DNA from: Thalassomonas sp. RHCl1
GTDB lineage: Bacteria > Pseudomonadota > Gammaproteobacteria > Enterobacterales > Alteromonadaceae
Reading direction: 5' to 3'
Assembly (NCBI RefSeq): GCF_947387555.1
Contig: NZ_CANDNZ010000006.1
Span: forward strand, 217,482 to 281,481
DNA length: 64,000 nucleotides
Below are positions 35,254 to 44,190 of the stretch, piece by piece; within the stretch, counting starts at the first letter, position 1; every line of letters begins with the position of its first letter. The translations under genes and the position numbers were made by a program. The notes below the pieces were generated by a model. That model was not told the DNA's origin. It saw nothing but the letters and a program-made list of their open reading frames with translations, and did not search any database.

Positions 35254-36333
35254 GTGTTCAGACATACTTTTTTATCGGTGATATGTTGTACTTTGCTGGC
35301 CGCATGTGGCGGTTCAAGCTCTGGTAATTCGTCGGATGAAACATCTTCGGGTGGTCAGGATTCCTCCTCTTCAGGTGGACAAGAATCTGTATCCATTCCT
35401 TTAGATAGCCAGTTTTATGGTTTATGGACATATGCTGATGCAGCTTATGTTGCTGTGGCTAAGGATACGGTAACGGTATTTACCCATGATCTGGAGAAGG
35501 ATTGTTATGACTCCGGATTATTTACTGTTGATGCCAGTACCGAGACATCTTTAACGTCAACAGATGTGGAAACCGGGGAGCAGGCCACATCCAAGTTTGC
35601 TTTTGTTGATGACTATCTGAGTATCGAGGAAGAAGGGGAAGTCTTATATTTTCAGCAAGCAGGTTTATTTGACCCAACCCCCAGTTGTGGTAGTTATCAT
35701 GACGTTACTGAGGTTGAGGTTGCGCTGGATTTGTCGTTTTTGCCTCCTTATGTGGTAATTAACCGGGATGCACAGGATACAGGCAAGGTTGAGTACGACT
35801 ATGCCATTAGATTTGATGTCAATAAGAGCGGTACATTAGATGCCGGCGATGTTGCCCTCATTATCAGGCACTTTAAATCCGATGCCGAGTATCCTAATAA
35901 TCATTCCCTTGCCATTACCGAGCTGGAAGGCGATATTTGGTCTTATATGCCGAGACATCAGCAGGATGTTATCGCCAGTGAGCATACCAATACCGAGCTG
36001 AATAGTGTTCAGGTTGAGCAATCTGGCAACAGGTTAACTTTTACTGTTGATCCGGGACAGCATGCTCTATTGGCCCATATTAATGAGGAAACACCCGTAC
36101 AAATTCGTACTTTTATGAATTATCCAGAACCAGAGGCTGAAGTGATCAGTGAATGGTCGGATGGCCCCTGGAACTGGAGCAGCAAGTTGCATCAAGATGC
36201 CCTTCCGGATTCTGGTTTTACCCAGCCAAACTTTTATTCGGACATGTTAATTGATGATGCAGCGGCTGATCTCATCCAGGGGGAGTCTATGTGGGTAGAT
36301 ATTAAATCGGTGAAGTTTAGCTTCACCAAGTAG
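35254..36333 (+). CDS. Predicted lipoprotein with an EF-hand-like loop, function unknown
   Basis: The start is set at GTG 35254, 8 bases after AAGGA (35241-35245), because it yields a clean lipoprotein signal: MFRHTFLSVICCTLLAAC (Cys18). The frame is open further upstream but without a start signal. The mature 340-residue protein begins with a Ser/Gly/Gln linker. Near residue 190 is a calcium-binding-type loop, DVNKSGTLDAGDVALIIRHF, as in EF-hands and dockerins. The region before it (LWTYADAAYVAVA...) and after it is not recognised. It lies alone, with a bidirectional terminator behind. Confidence 0.7.
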   Translation: MFRHTFLSVICCTLLAACGGSSSGNSSDETSSGGQDSSSSGGQESVSIPLDSQFYGLWTYADAAYVAVAKDTVTVFTHDLEKDCYDSGLFTVDASTETSLTSTDVETGEQATSKFAFVDDYLSIEEEGEVLYFQQAGLFDPTPSCGSYHDVTEVEVALDLSFLPPYVVINRDAQDTGKVEYDYAIRFDVNKSGTLDAGDVALIIRHFKSDAEYPNNHSLAITELEGDIWSYMPRHQQDVIASEHTNTELNSVQVEQSGNRLTFTVDPGQHALLAHINEETPVQIRTFMNYPEPEAEVISEWSDGPWNWSSKLHQDALPDSGFTQPNFYSDMLIDDAAADLIQGESMWVDIKSVKFSFTK

Positions 36334-36365
36334 TTATTTCATCACGGCGATAGTTGCCGGATATA

Positions 36366-36402
36366 AAAAAGCAGAATTTCCCATACGGAAATTCTGCTTT
36401 TT
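36366..36402. terminator. Bidirectional terminator between lipoprotein and aspC
   Basis: Perfect 11-bp stem GCAGAATTTCC/GGAAATTCTGC (36371-36381 with 36387-36397), flanked by A and T runs on both sides, so it can serve both converging genes. Confidence 0.9.
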
Positions 36403-36415
36403 TTATGGGGTAATT

Positions 36416-37603
36416 TTACAGTACTTTGGCAATCGACTGTGCCAGGTAATCGACATTTTTGTTGGCAATACCGGCAATGCTCACACGGCTTGAATCCACC
36501 ATATAGATGCTGAACTCATCCTGCAGGCGTTGTACCTGCTCAGGAGTAATACCCAGGAAGGAGAACATGCCTTTTTGACGGGTAATAAAGCTGAAGTCGC
36601 GGGTAATGCCCTGCTCTACCAGTTTATCTACCAGCAGCTGGCGGTTGCCGTTGATGCGGTCGCGCATTTCTTTTAATTCGCCGTACCATTGCTGACGTAA
36701 TTCGTCAGAGCTTAAAATGGTTTCTACGATAGCCGCGCCGTGAGCCGGTGGCATGGAGTAAATACAACGTACCACGCTCAGCAGGACCGAGTTGGCAATA
36801 TCTGTGCTGGCGGCACTTTCACCGATAATGGTACAGGCGCCGATACGCTCGCGGTATAAACCGAAGTTTTTCGAACATGAGCTGGCGACCAGCATCTGTT
36901 TGACGTTATCCGCCATTAAGCGCAGGCCGTAGGCATCTTCGTCCAAACCATCGCCAAAGCCCTGGTAAGCCATGTCGATTAACGGCGTGAAACCTCTTTC
37001 TTTGGCTACTTCAACCACTTGCTGCCATTGCTCGCGGTTTAAATCCATGCCGCTCGGGTTGTGGCAACAGGCGTGCAATAATACCGCATCGTCTTTGCCT
37101 ACCTGTTTTAACGCCGTTAACATGCCGTCAAAGTCCAGGTTTTTGTTTTCGTAGTCGTAATAAGGGTAGGTTTTAACATTCAGGCCCGATGCCTGGAATA
37201 AACCTGTGTGGTTGGCCCAGGTCGGGTTGCTGACCCAGATGGTGGCGCCGGTTTTACAACTACTGATAAATTCGGCAGCAACACGTAATGCGCCGGTACC
37301 GCCCGGGGTAGACACGGTGCGGGCACGGTTTTCGGATAATACTTTATGGTCGCCGAAAATCAGCTTGCTCATTTCGTCATTAAACAAAGGTGAGCCGGTA
37401 GGGCCTATGTATACTTTGGTGTCTTCGGTGTTAAAACGATGCTGTTCAGCAGCCTTGACGCAATCTAAAATTGCGGTATGTCCAGATTCATCCTTGTATA
37501 CGCCCACACCCAGGTCAATTTTCTGCGGGTTCTCATCTGTTCTATATTTCGCCAACAAGCCTAAAATCGGATCGGCCGGCAAAGCCTTTAAACTACCAAA
37601 CAT
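36416..37603 (-). CDS. aspC: Aspartate/aromatic aminotransferase (class I, AspC-like)
   Basis: A 395-residue PLP-dependent aminotransferase (E. coli AspC 396). Visible motifs: ADPILGLLAKYRTDENPQKI, TPGGTGALRVAAEF, VSNPTWANH, HACCHNPSGMD, DMAYQGFGDG, the PLP lysine in SSCSKNFGLYRERIG and the carboxylate Arg in SSRVSIAG. It interconverts aspartate + 2-oxoglutarate and oxaloacetate + glutamate, and probably also aromatic amino acids. Residue choices (SKNFGLY, PPAHGA, RDFSFI) favour AspC over TyrB. A ribosome site (GGAG) lies just before the ATG at 37603. Monocistronic. Confidence 0.93.
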   Translation of the reverse strand: MFGSLKALPADPILGLLAKYRTDENPQKIDLGVGVYKDESGHTAILDCVKAAEQHRFNTEDTKVYIGPTGSPLFNDEMSKLIFGDHKVLSENRARTVSTPGGTGALRVAAEFISSCKTGATIWVSNPTWANHTGLFQASGLNVKTYPYYDYENKNLDFDGMLTALKQVGKDDAVLLHACCHNPSGMDLNREQWQQVVEVAKERGFTPLIDMAYQGFGDGLDEDAYGLRLMADNVKQMLVASSCSKNFGLYRERIGACTIIGESAASTDIANSVLLSVVRCIYSMPPAHGAAIVETILSSDELRQQWYGELKEMRDRINGNRQLLVDKLVEQGITRDFSFITRQKGMFSFLGITPEQVQRLQDEFSIYMVDSSRVSIAGIANKNVDYLAQSIAKVL

Positions 37604-37810
37604 GACTCCATTTACCTTTTATTAACGGAGGTTTTTTCTGTGTTGGCGCCATCGCCAGCCAGGATATCAACCCCCAGAGTTTGAGGGCCAAGCATAGCCT
37701 AGTTTGGGGGCGAAATTAAAGCCTTATATGGAAAAAAATAGCAGCTAAAAGCCATTGGCTGGCACGATAAAATAACGTGTTAGTTTCTGTAACTTTACAG
37801 GAAAGATTTT

Positions 37811-37857
37811 CGGGTAACTTACAGGGTGACAGCTTTGTCATTTCGGCAAGTTACCCG
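37811..37857. repeat. Nested inverted repeat upstream of aspC
   Basis: Outer perfect 10-bp arms CGGGTAACTT (37811-37820) and AAGTTACCCG (37848-37857) enclose a second hairpin, TGACA (37827-37831) with TGTCA (37836-37840). It lies in the 293-base gap between the stop of the DUF445 gene and the start of aspC, about 210 bases upstream of aspC. There is no T run, so it is not a standard terminator. Nothing else is recognised in this gap. Confidence 0.6.
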
Positions 37858-37896
37858 GGGTGTACTTATGCGTTAATAAACGGTGGTAAATCTGCC

Positions 37897-38607
37897 CTAA
37901 AAGGTGTTAGTGACGGCGGCGATCGAACCGATAATACCGCCGAAGACACCGCCCCAGACCACCAGCCAGCCCAAATGTTTGCGGATCATGGTTTGAATGA
38001 TTTCTTTCACCAGCTGCGGGGTGAGTTCGTTAAGGCGCTTTTCGATAATATCGCTGACCTTGTCGCGCATACCGGCGATAACACTCGGCTGTTCCAACTC
38101 ATCCCTTAACAGGCTGTTGAACTCATCGCTTTGGGAAATTTCGCCGATGCTGGTTTTCATTTTTTCGATAAAGGGCTCCTTCAGCGGCTGTATCGCTTCG
38201 CTGCCGCCTACCATGGCCAGCATGCCGCCGAATGAGGAGTTTTCGATCACCGCCACCAGGTTGTCAAAAGCCGGGGTTAAATCGACTTTTTCAATCACCG
38301 GGGCTAAATCTAAGGTATTGGCCTTGCCTGAACTGTCGGATAAAAAGCGGTCGATATTATCTTCGGTAAAAAACTGCTCCATCATCAGGTCGCGTATGCC
38401 TTTTTTGAAATCTTCGAACCGGGCGGGGATCACCCCTGAGCCATACAGGCCAGGCACCTTTTCAAATAACATATGCACTGCCAGCCAGTTGGTAATAGCG
38501 CCCGACAGGGCAAATAAGCCGACGGTAAATAAAATGGGCTGACTAAGAAAATACCCGCCCAGGGCACACAGTAAAGCGAGCAGGTTGGTGATGACACTTT
38601 TATTCAC
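37897..38607 (-). CDS. DUF445 family inner-membrane protein
   Basis: A 236-residue protein with two N-terminal hydrophobic helices (about 5-45, including GALSGAITNWLAVHMLF, where the NWLAVxMLF stretch is the DUF445 hallmark) and one C-terminal helix (about 208-232). The middle is amphipathic (GVIPARFEDFKKGIRDLM...). Members are widespread in proteobacteria; no biochemical role is established. It stands alone upstream of aspC on the same strand and is divergent from greB. Confidence 0.85.
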   Translation of the reverse strand: MNKSVITNLLALLCALGGYFLSQPILFTVGLFALSGAITNWLAVHMLFEKVPGLYGSGVIPARFEDFKKGIRDLMMEQFFTEDNIDRFLSDSSGKANTLDLAPVIEKVDLTPAFDNLVAVIENSSFGGMLAMVGGSEAIQPLKEPFIEKMKTSIGEISQSDEFNSLLRDELEQPSVIAGMRDKVSDIIEKRLNELTPQLVKEIIQTMIRKHLGWLVVWGGVFGGIIGSIAAVTNTF

Positions 38608-38784
38608 TTAAAACTCCGAAAGTTAGTGGTTTTTTGGCGATACTTTTTGCCGCACATAGTAACAATCTTGATTTGCAGATCCAATGGCTTTGCATGGCCG
38701 GGGGGCAAAAAAGCTTGGCCTTGGCCAGGTTGCTGATATGATAATTAGCCATTGCAATCACCGGCTTGTTGAGAATACTGGTAA

Positions 38785-39261
38785 ATGAAAACGAATTTAA
38801 TCACCCGGGGCGGCTATGAACAGCTGCAGCAGGAATTAACCCACCTCTGGAAAGTGGAGCGGCCGGAAACCACCCAGAAAGTGTCCTGGGCGGCGAGCCT
38901 GGGAGACAGATCGGAAAATGCCGACTACCAATACAATAAAAAACGCCTCAGGGAAATAGACCGCCGGGTGCGTTACCTGACCAAGCGCCTGGAAAGCATT
39001 AAGATTGTTGATTATTCCCCGCAGCAGGAAGGCAAGGTCTTTTTTGGCGCCTGGGTGGAAATTGAAAACGACCAGGGAGAAACCTTAAGTTTCCGCATCG
39101 TCGGTCCGGATGAAATTTACGGCCGCACTGACTATACCTCGATAGACTCTCCCATGGCCCGGGCGTTATTAAAAAAGCAGGTGGATGATGAAGCCGTGGT
39201 CAATACCCCGAGCGGGGAGAAAACCTGGTATATCAATAAGATCATCTACAATAAGGATTAG
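38785..39261 (+). CDS. greB: Transcription elongation factor GreB
   Basis: A 158-residue Gre factor. The N-terminal coiled coil (about 1-75) ends in a finger tip carrying the acidic pair in GDRSENADYQYNKKRLREID; the C-terminal FKBP-like domain has RIVGPDEI, and ISxDSPMARALL as IDSPMARALLKKQVDDEA. Residues at the tip and length favour GreB over GreA. It binds the RNA polymerase secondary channel and triggers cleavage of backtracked RNA. It is followed after 220 bases by tex on the same strand, an adjacency shared with E. coli (greB-yhgF). Confidence 0.95.
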   Translation: MKTNLITRGGYEQLQQELTHLWKVERPETTQKVSWAASLGDRSENADYQYNKKRLREIDRRVRYLTKRLESIKIVDYSPQQEGKVFFGAWVEIENDQGETLSFRIVGPDEIYGRTDYTSIDSPMARALLKKQVDDEAVVNTPSGEKTWYINKIIYNKD

Positions 39262-39481
39262 CCGCACTTCCCGCCTGGCTGATTATTTTCGGCCAGCCGC
39301 TAAATTTCAGCCGTTAATGACGGTGTCAGGCTGATGAAAATCAATTTTATCGATATTTTTTACGCCATAAGCGGCAATATTGAAAAATATGCTGGTAAAT
39401 CGGCGCTATCAAGAGTATATAAAAAGCAATTTTTTTTATCTTAATTTTCGTTAGCCGAAAATCAGCCGGAATGTATTATTC

Positions 39482-41839
39482 ATGACGCAAATTGCCGAGC
39501 AAATCGCCAAAGAATTAACCGTTAAAGTTTCACAAGTTAGTGCAGCAATCGCCTTGCTGGATGAAGGTTCTACGGTACCTTTTATTGCCCGTTACCGTAA
39601 AGAAGCCACCGAAGGCCTGGATGACAACCACCTGCGCCACCTTGATCAGCGTCTGAATTATTTGCGCGACCTGGAAGATCGCCGCCAGGTGATCCTGACT
39701 AACATTGAGCAGCAGGGCAATTTATCAGCCGAGCTTAAAAGCGAAATCCTGGCGGCAGACAATAAAACCCGTCTTGAAGATCTGTATTTGCCTTACCGCC
39801 CCAAGCGCCGTACCAAAGGGCAAATCGCCATTGAAGCGGGCATTGAACCTTTGGCAGACAAGTTATACCAAGACTGGCAAGTGAACCCCGAGCAGGCGGC
39901 GAAAGACTTTATCAATGCCGATGCCGGTTTTAAAGACGAAAAAGCGGTACTTGACGGCGCTTGTTATATCTTGATCGAACGTTTTGCCGAAGATGCTGAC
40001 TTACTACAAAAAATGCGTCGCCACTTATTAAAGCAGGCACACCTGACCAGCACCCTGGTTAAGGGTAAAGAAAAAGAGGCGGCGAAATACCGGGATTATT
40101 TTGAACATAGCGAATTGCTGAGAAATGTGCCGTCCCACCGTGCCCTGGCCATGTTCCGTGGCCGCAACGAAGGTTATCTTCAGCTTAATATCGATGTTGA
40201 CCCGGGGCAGGAAGACAGCAGTTATTCCAGCGCCGAGCAGCTGATCATGGAACACTTTAACCTGCGCCTTTCCGGGCAGGCCGCGGCGGAGTTTTTAACG
40301 AAAGTGGTGCGCTGGAGCTGGAAAGTGAAACTCAGCCTGAGCCTGGAAAATGAACTGTTAGGCCAGTTGCGGGAACAGGCGGAAGCGGAATCTATCAAAG
40401 TTTTCTCCAGCAATTTAAATGATCTGTTAATGGCTTCACCGGCAGGGGCTAAAACCACCCTGGGACTGGATCCCGGGCTGCGTACCGGTTGTAAGATTGC
40501 CGTGGTGGACGGTACCGGTAAGCTGTTATATACCACCACCATTTTCCCGCATGCGCCGCAAAATCATTGGGATAAATCGGTACGCACGTTAGTGAATCTG
40601 TGCCAGCAATATAAGATTGAACTGATTGCCATTGGCAACGGCACTGCTTCACGGGAAAGCGATAAATTGGTGGCTGAAGCGATCCAGACACTGGAGTCGC
40701 TTAAACCGAGAAAAATTATGGTCAGCGAAGCCGGGGCCTCGGTGTATTCCGCCTCCGAGTTTGCCGCTAATGAATTCCCCGAGCTGGATGTTTCCCTGCG
40801 TGGTGCGGTATCTATTGCCCGTCGCTTGCAGGATCCGCTGGCGGAGCTGGTAAAAATTGATCCTAAAGCAATTGGGGTTGGCCAATACCAGCATGATGTC
40901 AGTCAGAGCCTGCTGAGTAAAACTTTGGATGATGTTATTGAAGATTGTGTAAACGCCGTCGGTGTCGATCTTAACAGTGCTTCCGTGCCTTTATTGACCC
41001 GGGTTTCCGGCTTGACTAAAACCATGGCGCAAAATGTGGTTGCGTTTCGTGATGCCAACGGCCGCTTTAATAACCGTAAAGAACTGATCAAGGTGCCACG
41101 CCTTGGGCCAAAGGCTTTTGAGCAGGCGGCGGGTTTCCTGCGTATTGCCAATGGCGACAATCCGCTGGATAAATCCGGCGTGCATCCGGAAACCTATCCT
41201 GTAGTAGAGCAAATTACCCGGGTATTAAACAGCGAGCTGGATGCCGTGTTAGGCAATGGCGAGCTGTTGAAACAACTTAAGGCGCAAGAGCTGGTTACGG
41301 ATAAATTCGGTGAGTTAACGGTGCAGGATGTGATCAAAGAGCTGGAAAAACCCGGCCGCGATCCCCGTCCCGAATTTAAAACTGCGACCTTCCAGGAAGG
41401 GGTAAATACCATTGCCGATTTAAAAGTGGGCATGATCCTCGAAGGGGTGATTTCCAATGTCGCTAACTTTGGCGCTTTTGTTGATGTTGGTGTTCATCAG
41501 GACGGCCTGGTGCATATTTCCTCGTTAACCGACAAGTTTGTCAGCGATCCCCGGGAAGTGGTTAAAGCCGGCGATATCGTGAAAGTGAAAGTGGTTGAAG
41601 TAGATGTTGAGCGTAAACGTATCAGCTTAACCATGCGCCTGGATGATAAAGTCAGCGAAAAGCCTGCCCATAAGAAAGGCAAATCTGTCGATGCCGGTAA
41701 TCAGCAAAGCAAGGGAGCGAAAGCTGGCGGCAAGGGCGGAGCTAAGCAGGGCAAAGGTAAAAGTCATAAGCCGAAAGAGCCGGCCAATGCCGCTATGGGC
41801 AATGCCTTTGCTGATGCTTTTGCCAAGCTGAAAAAGTAA
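39482..41839 (+). CDS. tex: Tex-family RNA-binding transcription accessory protein
   Basis: A 785-residue Tex protein (E. coli YhgF 773). Domain order: N-terminal helical Tex region ([30 protein letters not shown]), YqgF/RNase H-like domain (about 325-460; [30 protein letters not shown]), helix-hairpin-helix region ([38 protein letters not shown]) and a C-terminal S1 RNA-binding domain (about 650-725; [21 protein letters not shown]). A Lys/Gly-rich low-complexity tail follows. It binds nucleic acid and the transcription machinery; the exact role is unsettled. Confidence 0.95.
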   Translation: MTQIAEQIAKELTVKVSQVSAAIALLDEGSTVPFIARYRKEATEGLDDNHLRHLDQRLNYLRDLEDRRQVILTNIEQQGNLSAELKSEILAADNKTRLEDLYLPYRPKRRTKGQIAIEAGIEPLADKLYQDWQVNPEQAAKDFINADAGFKDEKAVLDGACYILIERFAEDADLLQKMRRHLLKQAHLTSTLVKGKEKEAAKYRDYFEHSELLRNVPSHRALAMFRGRNEGYLQLNIDVDPGQEDSSYSSAEQLIMEHFNLRLSGQAAAEFLTKVVRWSWKVKLSLSLENELLGQLREQAEAESIKVFSSNLNDLLMASPAGAKTTLGLDPGLRTGCKIAVVDGTGKLLYTTTIFPHAPQNHWDKSVRTLVNLCQQYKIELIAIGNGTASRESDKLVAEAIQTLESLKPRKIMVSEAGASVYSASEFAANEFPELDVSLRGAVSIARRLQDPLAELVKIDPKAIGVGQYQHDVSQSLLSKTLDDVIEDCVNAVGVDLNSASVPLLTRVSGLTKTMAQNVVAFRDANGRFNNRKELIKVPRLGPKAFEQAAGFLRIANGDNPLDKSGVHPETYPVVEQITRVLNSELDAVLGNGELLKQLKAQELVTDKFGELTVQDVIKELEKPGRDPRPEFKTATFQEGVNTIADLKVGMILEGVISNVANFGAFVDVGVHQDGLVHISSLTDKFVSDPREVVKAGDIVKVKVVEVDVERKRISLTMRLDDKVSEKPAHKKGKSVDAGNQQSKGAKAGGKGGAKQGKGKSHKPKEPANAAMGNAFADAFAKLKK

Positions 41840-41888
41840 AAAACAAAATCAGTTAAAAACTTTTGTTAAAAAATAACCAAATAAATGT

Positions 41889-41921
41889 TTGACAGTGCAA
41901 ACGATAACTATTATCATTTGC
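41889..41921 (+). promoter_or_regulatory. Sigma-70 promoter overlapped by a Fur box
   Basis: Consensus -35 TTGACA (41889-41894) and, 17 bases on, -10 TATCAT (41912-41917). Between and over the -10 is a near-palindrome (41897-41921) with arms GCAAA..GATAA and TTATC..TTTGC, 20 of 25 positions symmetric. It closely resembles the Fur consensus built from GATAAT/ATTATC. A Fur dimer here would block the promoter when iron is plentiful. Confidence 0.8.
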
Positions 41922-41946
41922 GTTAACTGGTGAGGAGTTAAGATTT

Positions 41947-42021
41947 ATGCCTCATAGCGACTCTCCAGATAGTTTACTGCCAAGTCCTTGTGACCCAGGA
42001 CGCACAATGGCAAGGCGGTAA
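41947..42021 (+). CDS. Small open frame within the Fur-controlled transcript (24 aa)
   Basis: ATG 41947 lies nine bases after GAGGAG (41932-41937), a good ribosome site. The frame encodes MPHSDSPDSLLPSPCDPGRT plus MARR, then TAA. It is Ser/Pro/Asp-rich with an Arg end and has no recognised relatives. It is not the HemP-type hemin peptide, which has a different sequence. Translation is plausible from the ribosome site alone; coding status is uncertain. Confidence 0.35.
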   Translation: MPHSDSPDSLLPSPCDPGRTMARR

Positions 42022-42056
42022 ATTGCTCGCACATTAAAATTTGTAGTTTGACGGGA

Positions 42057-42088
42057 AACCGGTTGCGTTATGCAGCCGGTTTTTTTTT
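42057..42088 (+). terminator. Terminator of the Fur-controlled transcript
   Basis: Ten-bp stem AACCGGTTGC/GCAGCCGGTT (one G-T pair) with a 5-base loop, followed by nine T (42080-42088). Confidence 0.9.
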
Positions 42089-42199
42089 GCCTGAATTTGT
42101 GCCGAAAGCGCTTGAGTTACCCGGTGAAGACCAGCAGTCTGTTTTCTTTTTCTGCATATACTTAGGCAGTGTGGCTAGCTCTTCAAAGGATAATGAAGC

Positions 42200-42562
42200 A
42201 TGACTGATGTCAAAAGTAATCTCTACCCCTGCGCCCATTGCCGGGAAAGCGGTACCTGCCGTAACGGCGAGAATGAACACTCCTGTAATTTTTGTATTAA
42301 ACATAACGAGCTCAGGGGTAAAGAGCATATCGGTCTGGCTTTTGGCATATGTGGAGGCCTGGGGCGGGCAGAGCCTGTTACCGAACGTATGAATAAACGT
42401 ATTACCCCGATACTGTCGATAGTTATCGTTTTACCTTTGCTGGCTATGGTGTGCTGGGCAATGGTGGTGAAAAGTGACTTTTTCAGTGAACTGCTTGCAT
42501 TTGCCAGCGCCATCATAGGTACTGTGATTGGTTTTTATTTTTCGGCAAACAATCGTTTTTGA
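42200..42562 (+). CDS. Small zinc-ribbon membrane protein, function unknown
   Basis: A 120-residue protein. The N-terminal half carries CxxC and related pairs (CAHCRESGTC, CNFC), a DnaJ-like or rubredoxin-like zinc knuckle, then GLAFGICGGLG. The C-terminal half has two hydrophobic helices (about 70-90 and 96-115) ending with FYFSANNRF. A ribosome site (AAAGGA, 42184-42189) precedes ATG 42200. An open frame on the opposite strand looks signal-peptide-like but lacks support. It follows the iron-regulated transcript; no operon link is evident because a terminator intervenes. Confidence 0.65.
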   Translation: MTDVKSNLYPCAHCRESGTCRNGENEHSCNFCIKHNELRGKEHIGLAFGICGGLGRAEPVTERMNKRITPILSIVIVLPLLAMVCWAMVVKSDFFSELLAFASAIIGTVIGFYFSANNRF

Positions 42563-42581
42563 CTGCTAATTGATAACTATT

Positions 42582-42618
42582 AAAAAAGCGCTATCGATTT
42601 ATTCGACAGCGCCTTTTT
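42582..42618. terminator. Bidirectional terminator between the zinc-ribbon gene and pepD
   Basis: Ten-bp stem GCGCTATCGA/TCGACAGCGC (42588-42597 with 42603-42612, one mismatch that is a G-T pair on the minus-strand RNA), with A run before and T run after. Confidence 0.75.
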
Positions 42619-42641
42619 GTCGGAATATGGTGCTTGCCGGC

Positions 42642-44099
42642 TTATTTCGCCGGGATAGCCGCCAGTACCGCTACCAGTAATTGCCAGTATTGACCGACAG
42701 TGGCGATTTCCACCTTTTCATCCGGCGAATGCGGGAACTTGATGGTGGGTCCGAAAGACACCATATCCCAATGCGGGTAGGCGGTTTTAAACAGGCCGCA
42801 TTCCAGGCCGGCATGGATCACCATGATTTCAGGAATTTTGTTAAATAATCCCTGATAGGTATCCCGCACCACCTGCATGATGGCTGAGCTGGTATCCGGT
42901 TTCCAACCCGGGTAGGCGCCGGAAAATTCGATTTTTGCCTGTGCCAGTTCAAATACTGATTGCACCATTTGCTGGGCTTCCAGTCTGCCGTCGTCATGTA
43001 AGCTGCGGATCAGGGTTAAGGCAACAAACTTAGGCCCTTTGCAACGCATTACCCCCAGGTTTAACGAAGTTTCTACTATGCCTTCGATATCGTCACTCAT
43101 GCGGATGACGCCGTTAGGACAGGCATTAAGGGCTCTTAAGATGGTATTTTGCTTATCCTGGCTCCAGCAGGTCTCGAAGGTTTCCGGCGAAATCAACAGC
43201 ATGTCGATATCGGTTTCTACCCCGGCCAGGTTGTGGCGTATGGTCTGCAGGTAGTCGTCCAGTGCCGCTTTTAACGGTTCGATTTGTGCATTGGGCACGA
43301 TAAAACTGGCATTGGCTTCACGCGGGATGGCGTTGCGCAGGCTGCCGCCGTTTAATTCGGTTAAACGGATGCCGAAGCTGTCGCTGGCTGTCAATAAGAA
43401 GCGTACCAGCAGTTTGTTGGCATTGGCGCGGCCGGTATGGATATCGACACCGGAATGGCCGCCTTTGAGGCCGGAAATGGATAAGTTAAAGGCCTGGCTG
43501 TCGGCAGGGACAGTATCAAAGTCAAGATCAAAGGTGACTGAGCCGTCGATGCCGCCGGCACAACCCATATAGACTTCCCCTTCCTGTTCGGAGTCGGTAT
43601 TGATCAATATATCACCTTCGAGCCAGCCCGTTTCCAGGCCAAAGGCGCCGGTCATGCCCGCTTCTTCATCGATAGTGACTAATACTTCCAGCGGCCCGTG
43701 GGGGATATCATTGCTGGCCAAAACCGCCAGGGCGGAAGCCAGGCCGATACCGTTATCGGCGCCTAAGGTGGTGCCTTCTGCAGTCACCCAGTCGCCGTCA
43801 ATATAAGGGCGGATGGGATCGGTCAGGAAGTCATGCTGGGTGTCGGCATTTTTTTGCGGCACCATATCCATGTGGGCTTGCAAGATCACGCCTTTGCGGT
43901 CTTCCATGCCGGCTGTGGCACCTTTGCTGATGATCAGGTTGCCGACTTTATCTTCTTTTACCGTTAGATCCAGTTCTTTGGCCCAGTTCTGGATCCAGGC
44001 GGAGACTTTTTCTTCGTGTTTAGACGGACGTGGAATGGCGCAAATGCTGTCGAAGATTTGCCACAGGCCCTGAGGTTGTAATTTTGCGATATCGCTCAT
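42642..44099 (-). CDS. pepD: Beta-Ala-His / aminoacyl-histidine dipeptidase PepD (M20)
   Basis: A 485-residue zinc dipeptidase of family M20 (E. coli PepD 485). Visible: N-terminal FDSICAIPRPSKHEEKVSAW, the zinc His/Asp in LQAHMDMVPQ, the bridging Asp in TTLGADNGIGLASALA, catalytic DEEAGMTGAFGL, GGxDGSVTF, the dimerisation-domain GGHSGVDIHTGRANAN, and the late zinc-region block VIHAGLECGLF with FGPTIKFPHSPDE. It hydrolyses Xaa-His dipeptides such as carnosine in the cytoplasm. Monocistronic, with slmA on the same strand but upstream of it by 91 bases. Confidence 0.95.
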   Translation of the reverse strand: MSDIAKLQPQGLWQIFDSICAIPRPSKHEEKVSAWIQNWAKELDLTVKEDKVGNLIISKGATAGMEDRKGVILQAHMDMVPQKNADTQHDFLTDPIRPYIDGDWVTAEGTTLGADNGIGLASALAVLASNDIPHGPLEVLVTIDEEAGMTGAFGLETGWLEGDILINTDSEQEGEVYMGCAGGIDGSVTFDLDFDTVPADSQAFNLSISGLKGGHSGVDIHTGRANANKLLVRFLLTASDSFGIRLTELNGGSLRNAIPREANASFIVPNAQIEPLKAALDDYLQTIRHNLAGVETDIDMLLISPETFETCWSQDKQNTILRALNACPNGVIRMSDDIEGIVETSLNLGVMRCKGPKFVALTLIRSLHDDGRLEAQQMVQSVFELAQAKIEFSGAYPGWKPDTSSAIMQVVRDTYQGLFNKIPEIMVIHAGLECGLFKTAYPHWDMVSFGPTIKFPHSPDEKVEIATVGQYWQLLVAVLAAIPAK

Positions 44100-44190
44100 A
44101 AGAATTCCCTAATAAGCTTATAGTGTTTAATTTTATGATTTTGTTTAAATAAAACGCCGGCGGAGCCAGCGTTTGTAAAGTGATAAGAGC

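Larger units (their letters stand above)
41924..42088 (+). ncRNA. Candidate Fur-repressed small RNA (RyhB-like by context)
   Basis: Predicted transcript of about 165 bases from the Fur-box promoter to a strong intrinsic terminator. The promoter is consensus-like, the terminator ends in nine T, and no recognised protein is encoded. The single-stranded stretch TTGCTCGCACATT (42023-42035) resembles the RyhB pairing core TTGCTCACATT with one extra base. RyhB-type RNAs are Fur-repressed and shut down iron-using proteins under iron limitation. The transcription start is inferred from the -10. A 24-codon open frame with a ribosome site lies inside it, so it may instead be, or also be, a small mRNA. 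Confidence 0.5.

Noticed and set aside
42068-42328. Minus-strand open frame with a signal-peptide-like start (MLFTPELVMFNTKITGVFIL)
   Set aside because: It overlaps the plus-strand zinc-ribbon gene antisense, runs through the terminator of the Fur-controlled RNA and has no ribosome site. The plus-strand frame has an AAAGGA site and Cys pairs.
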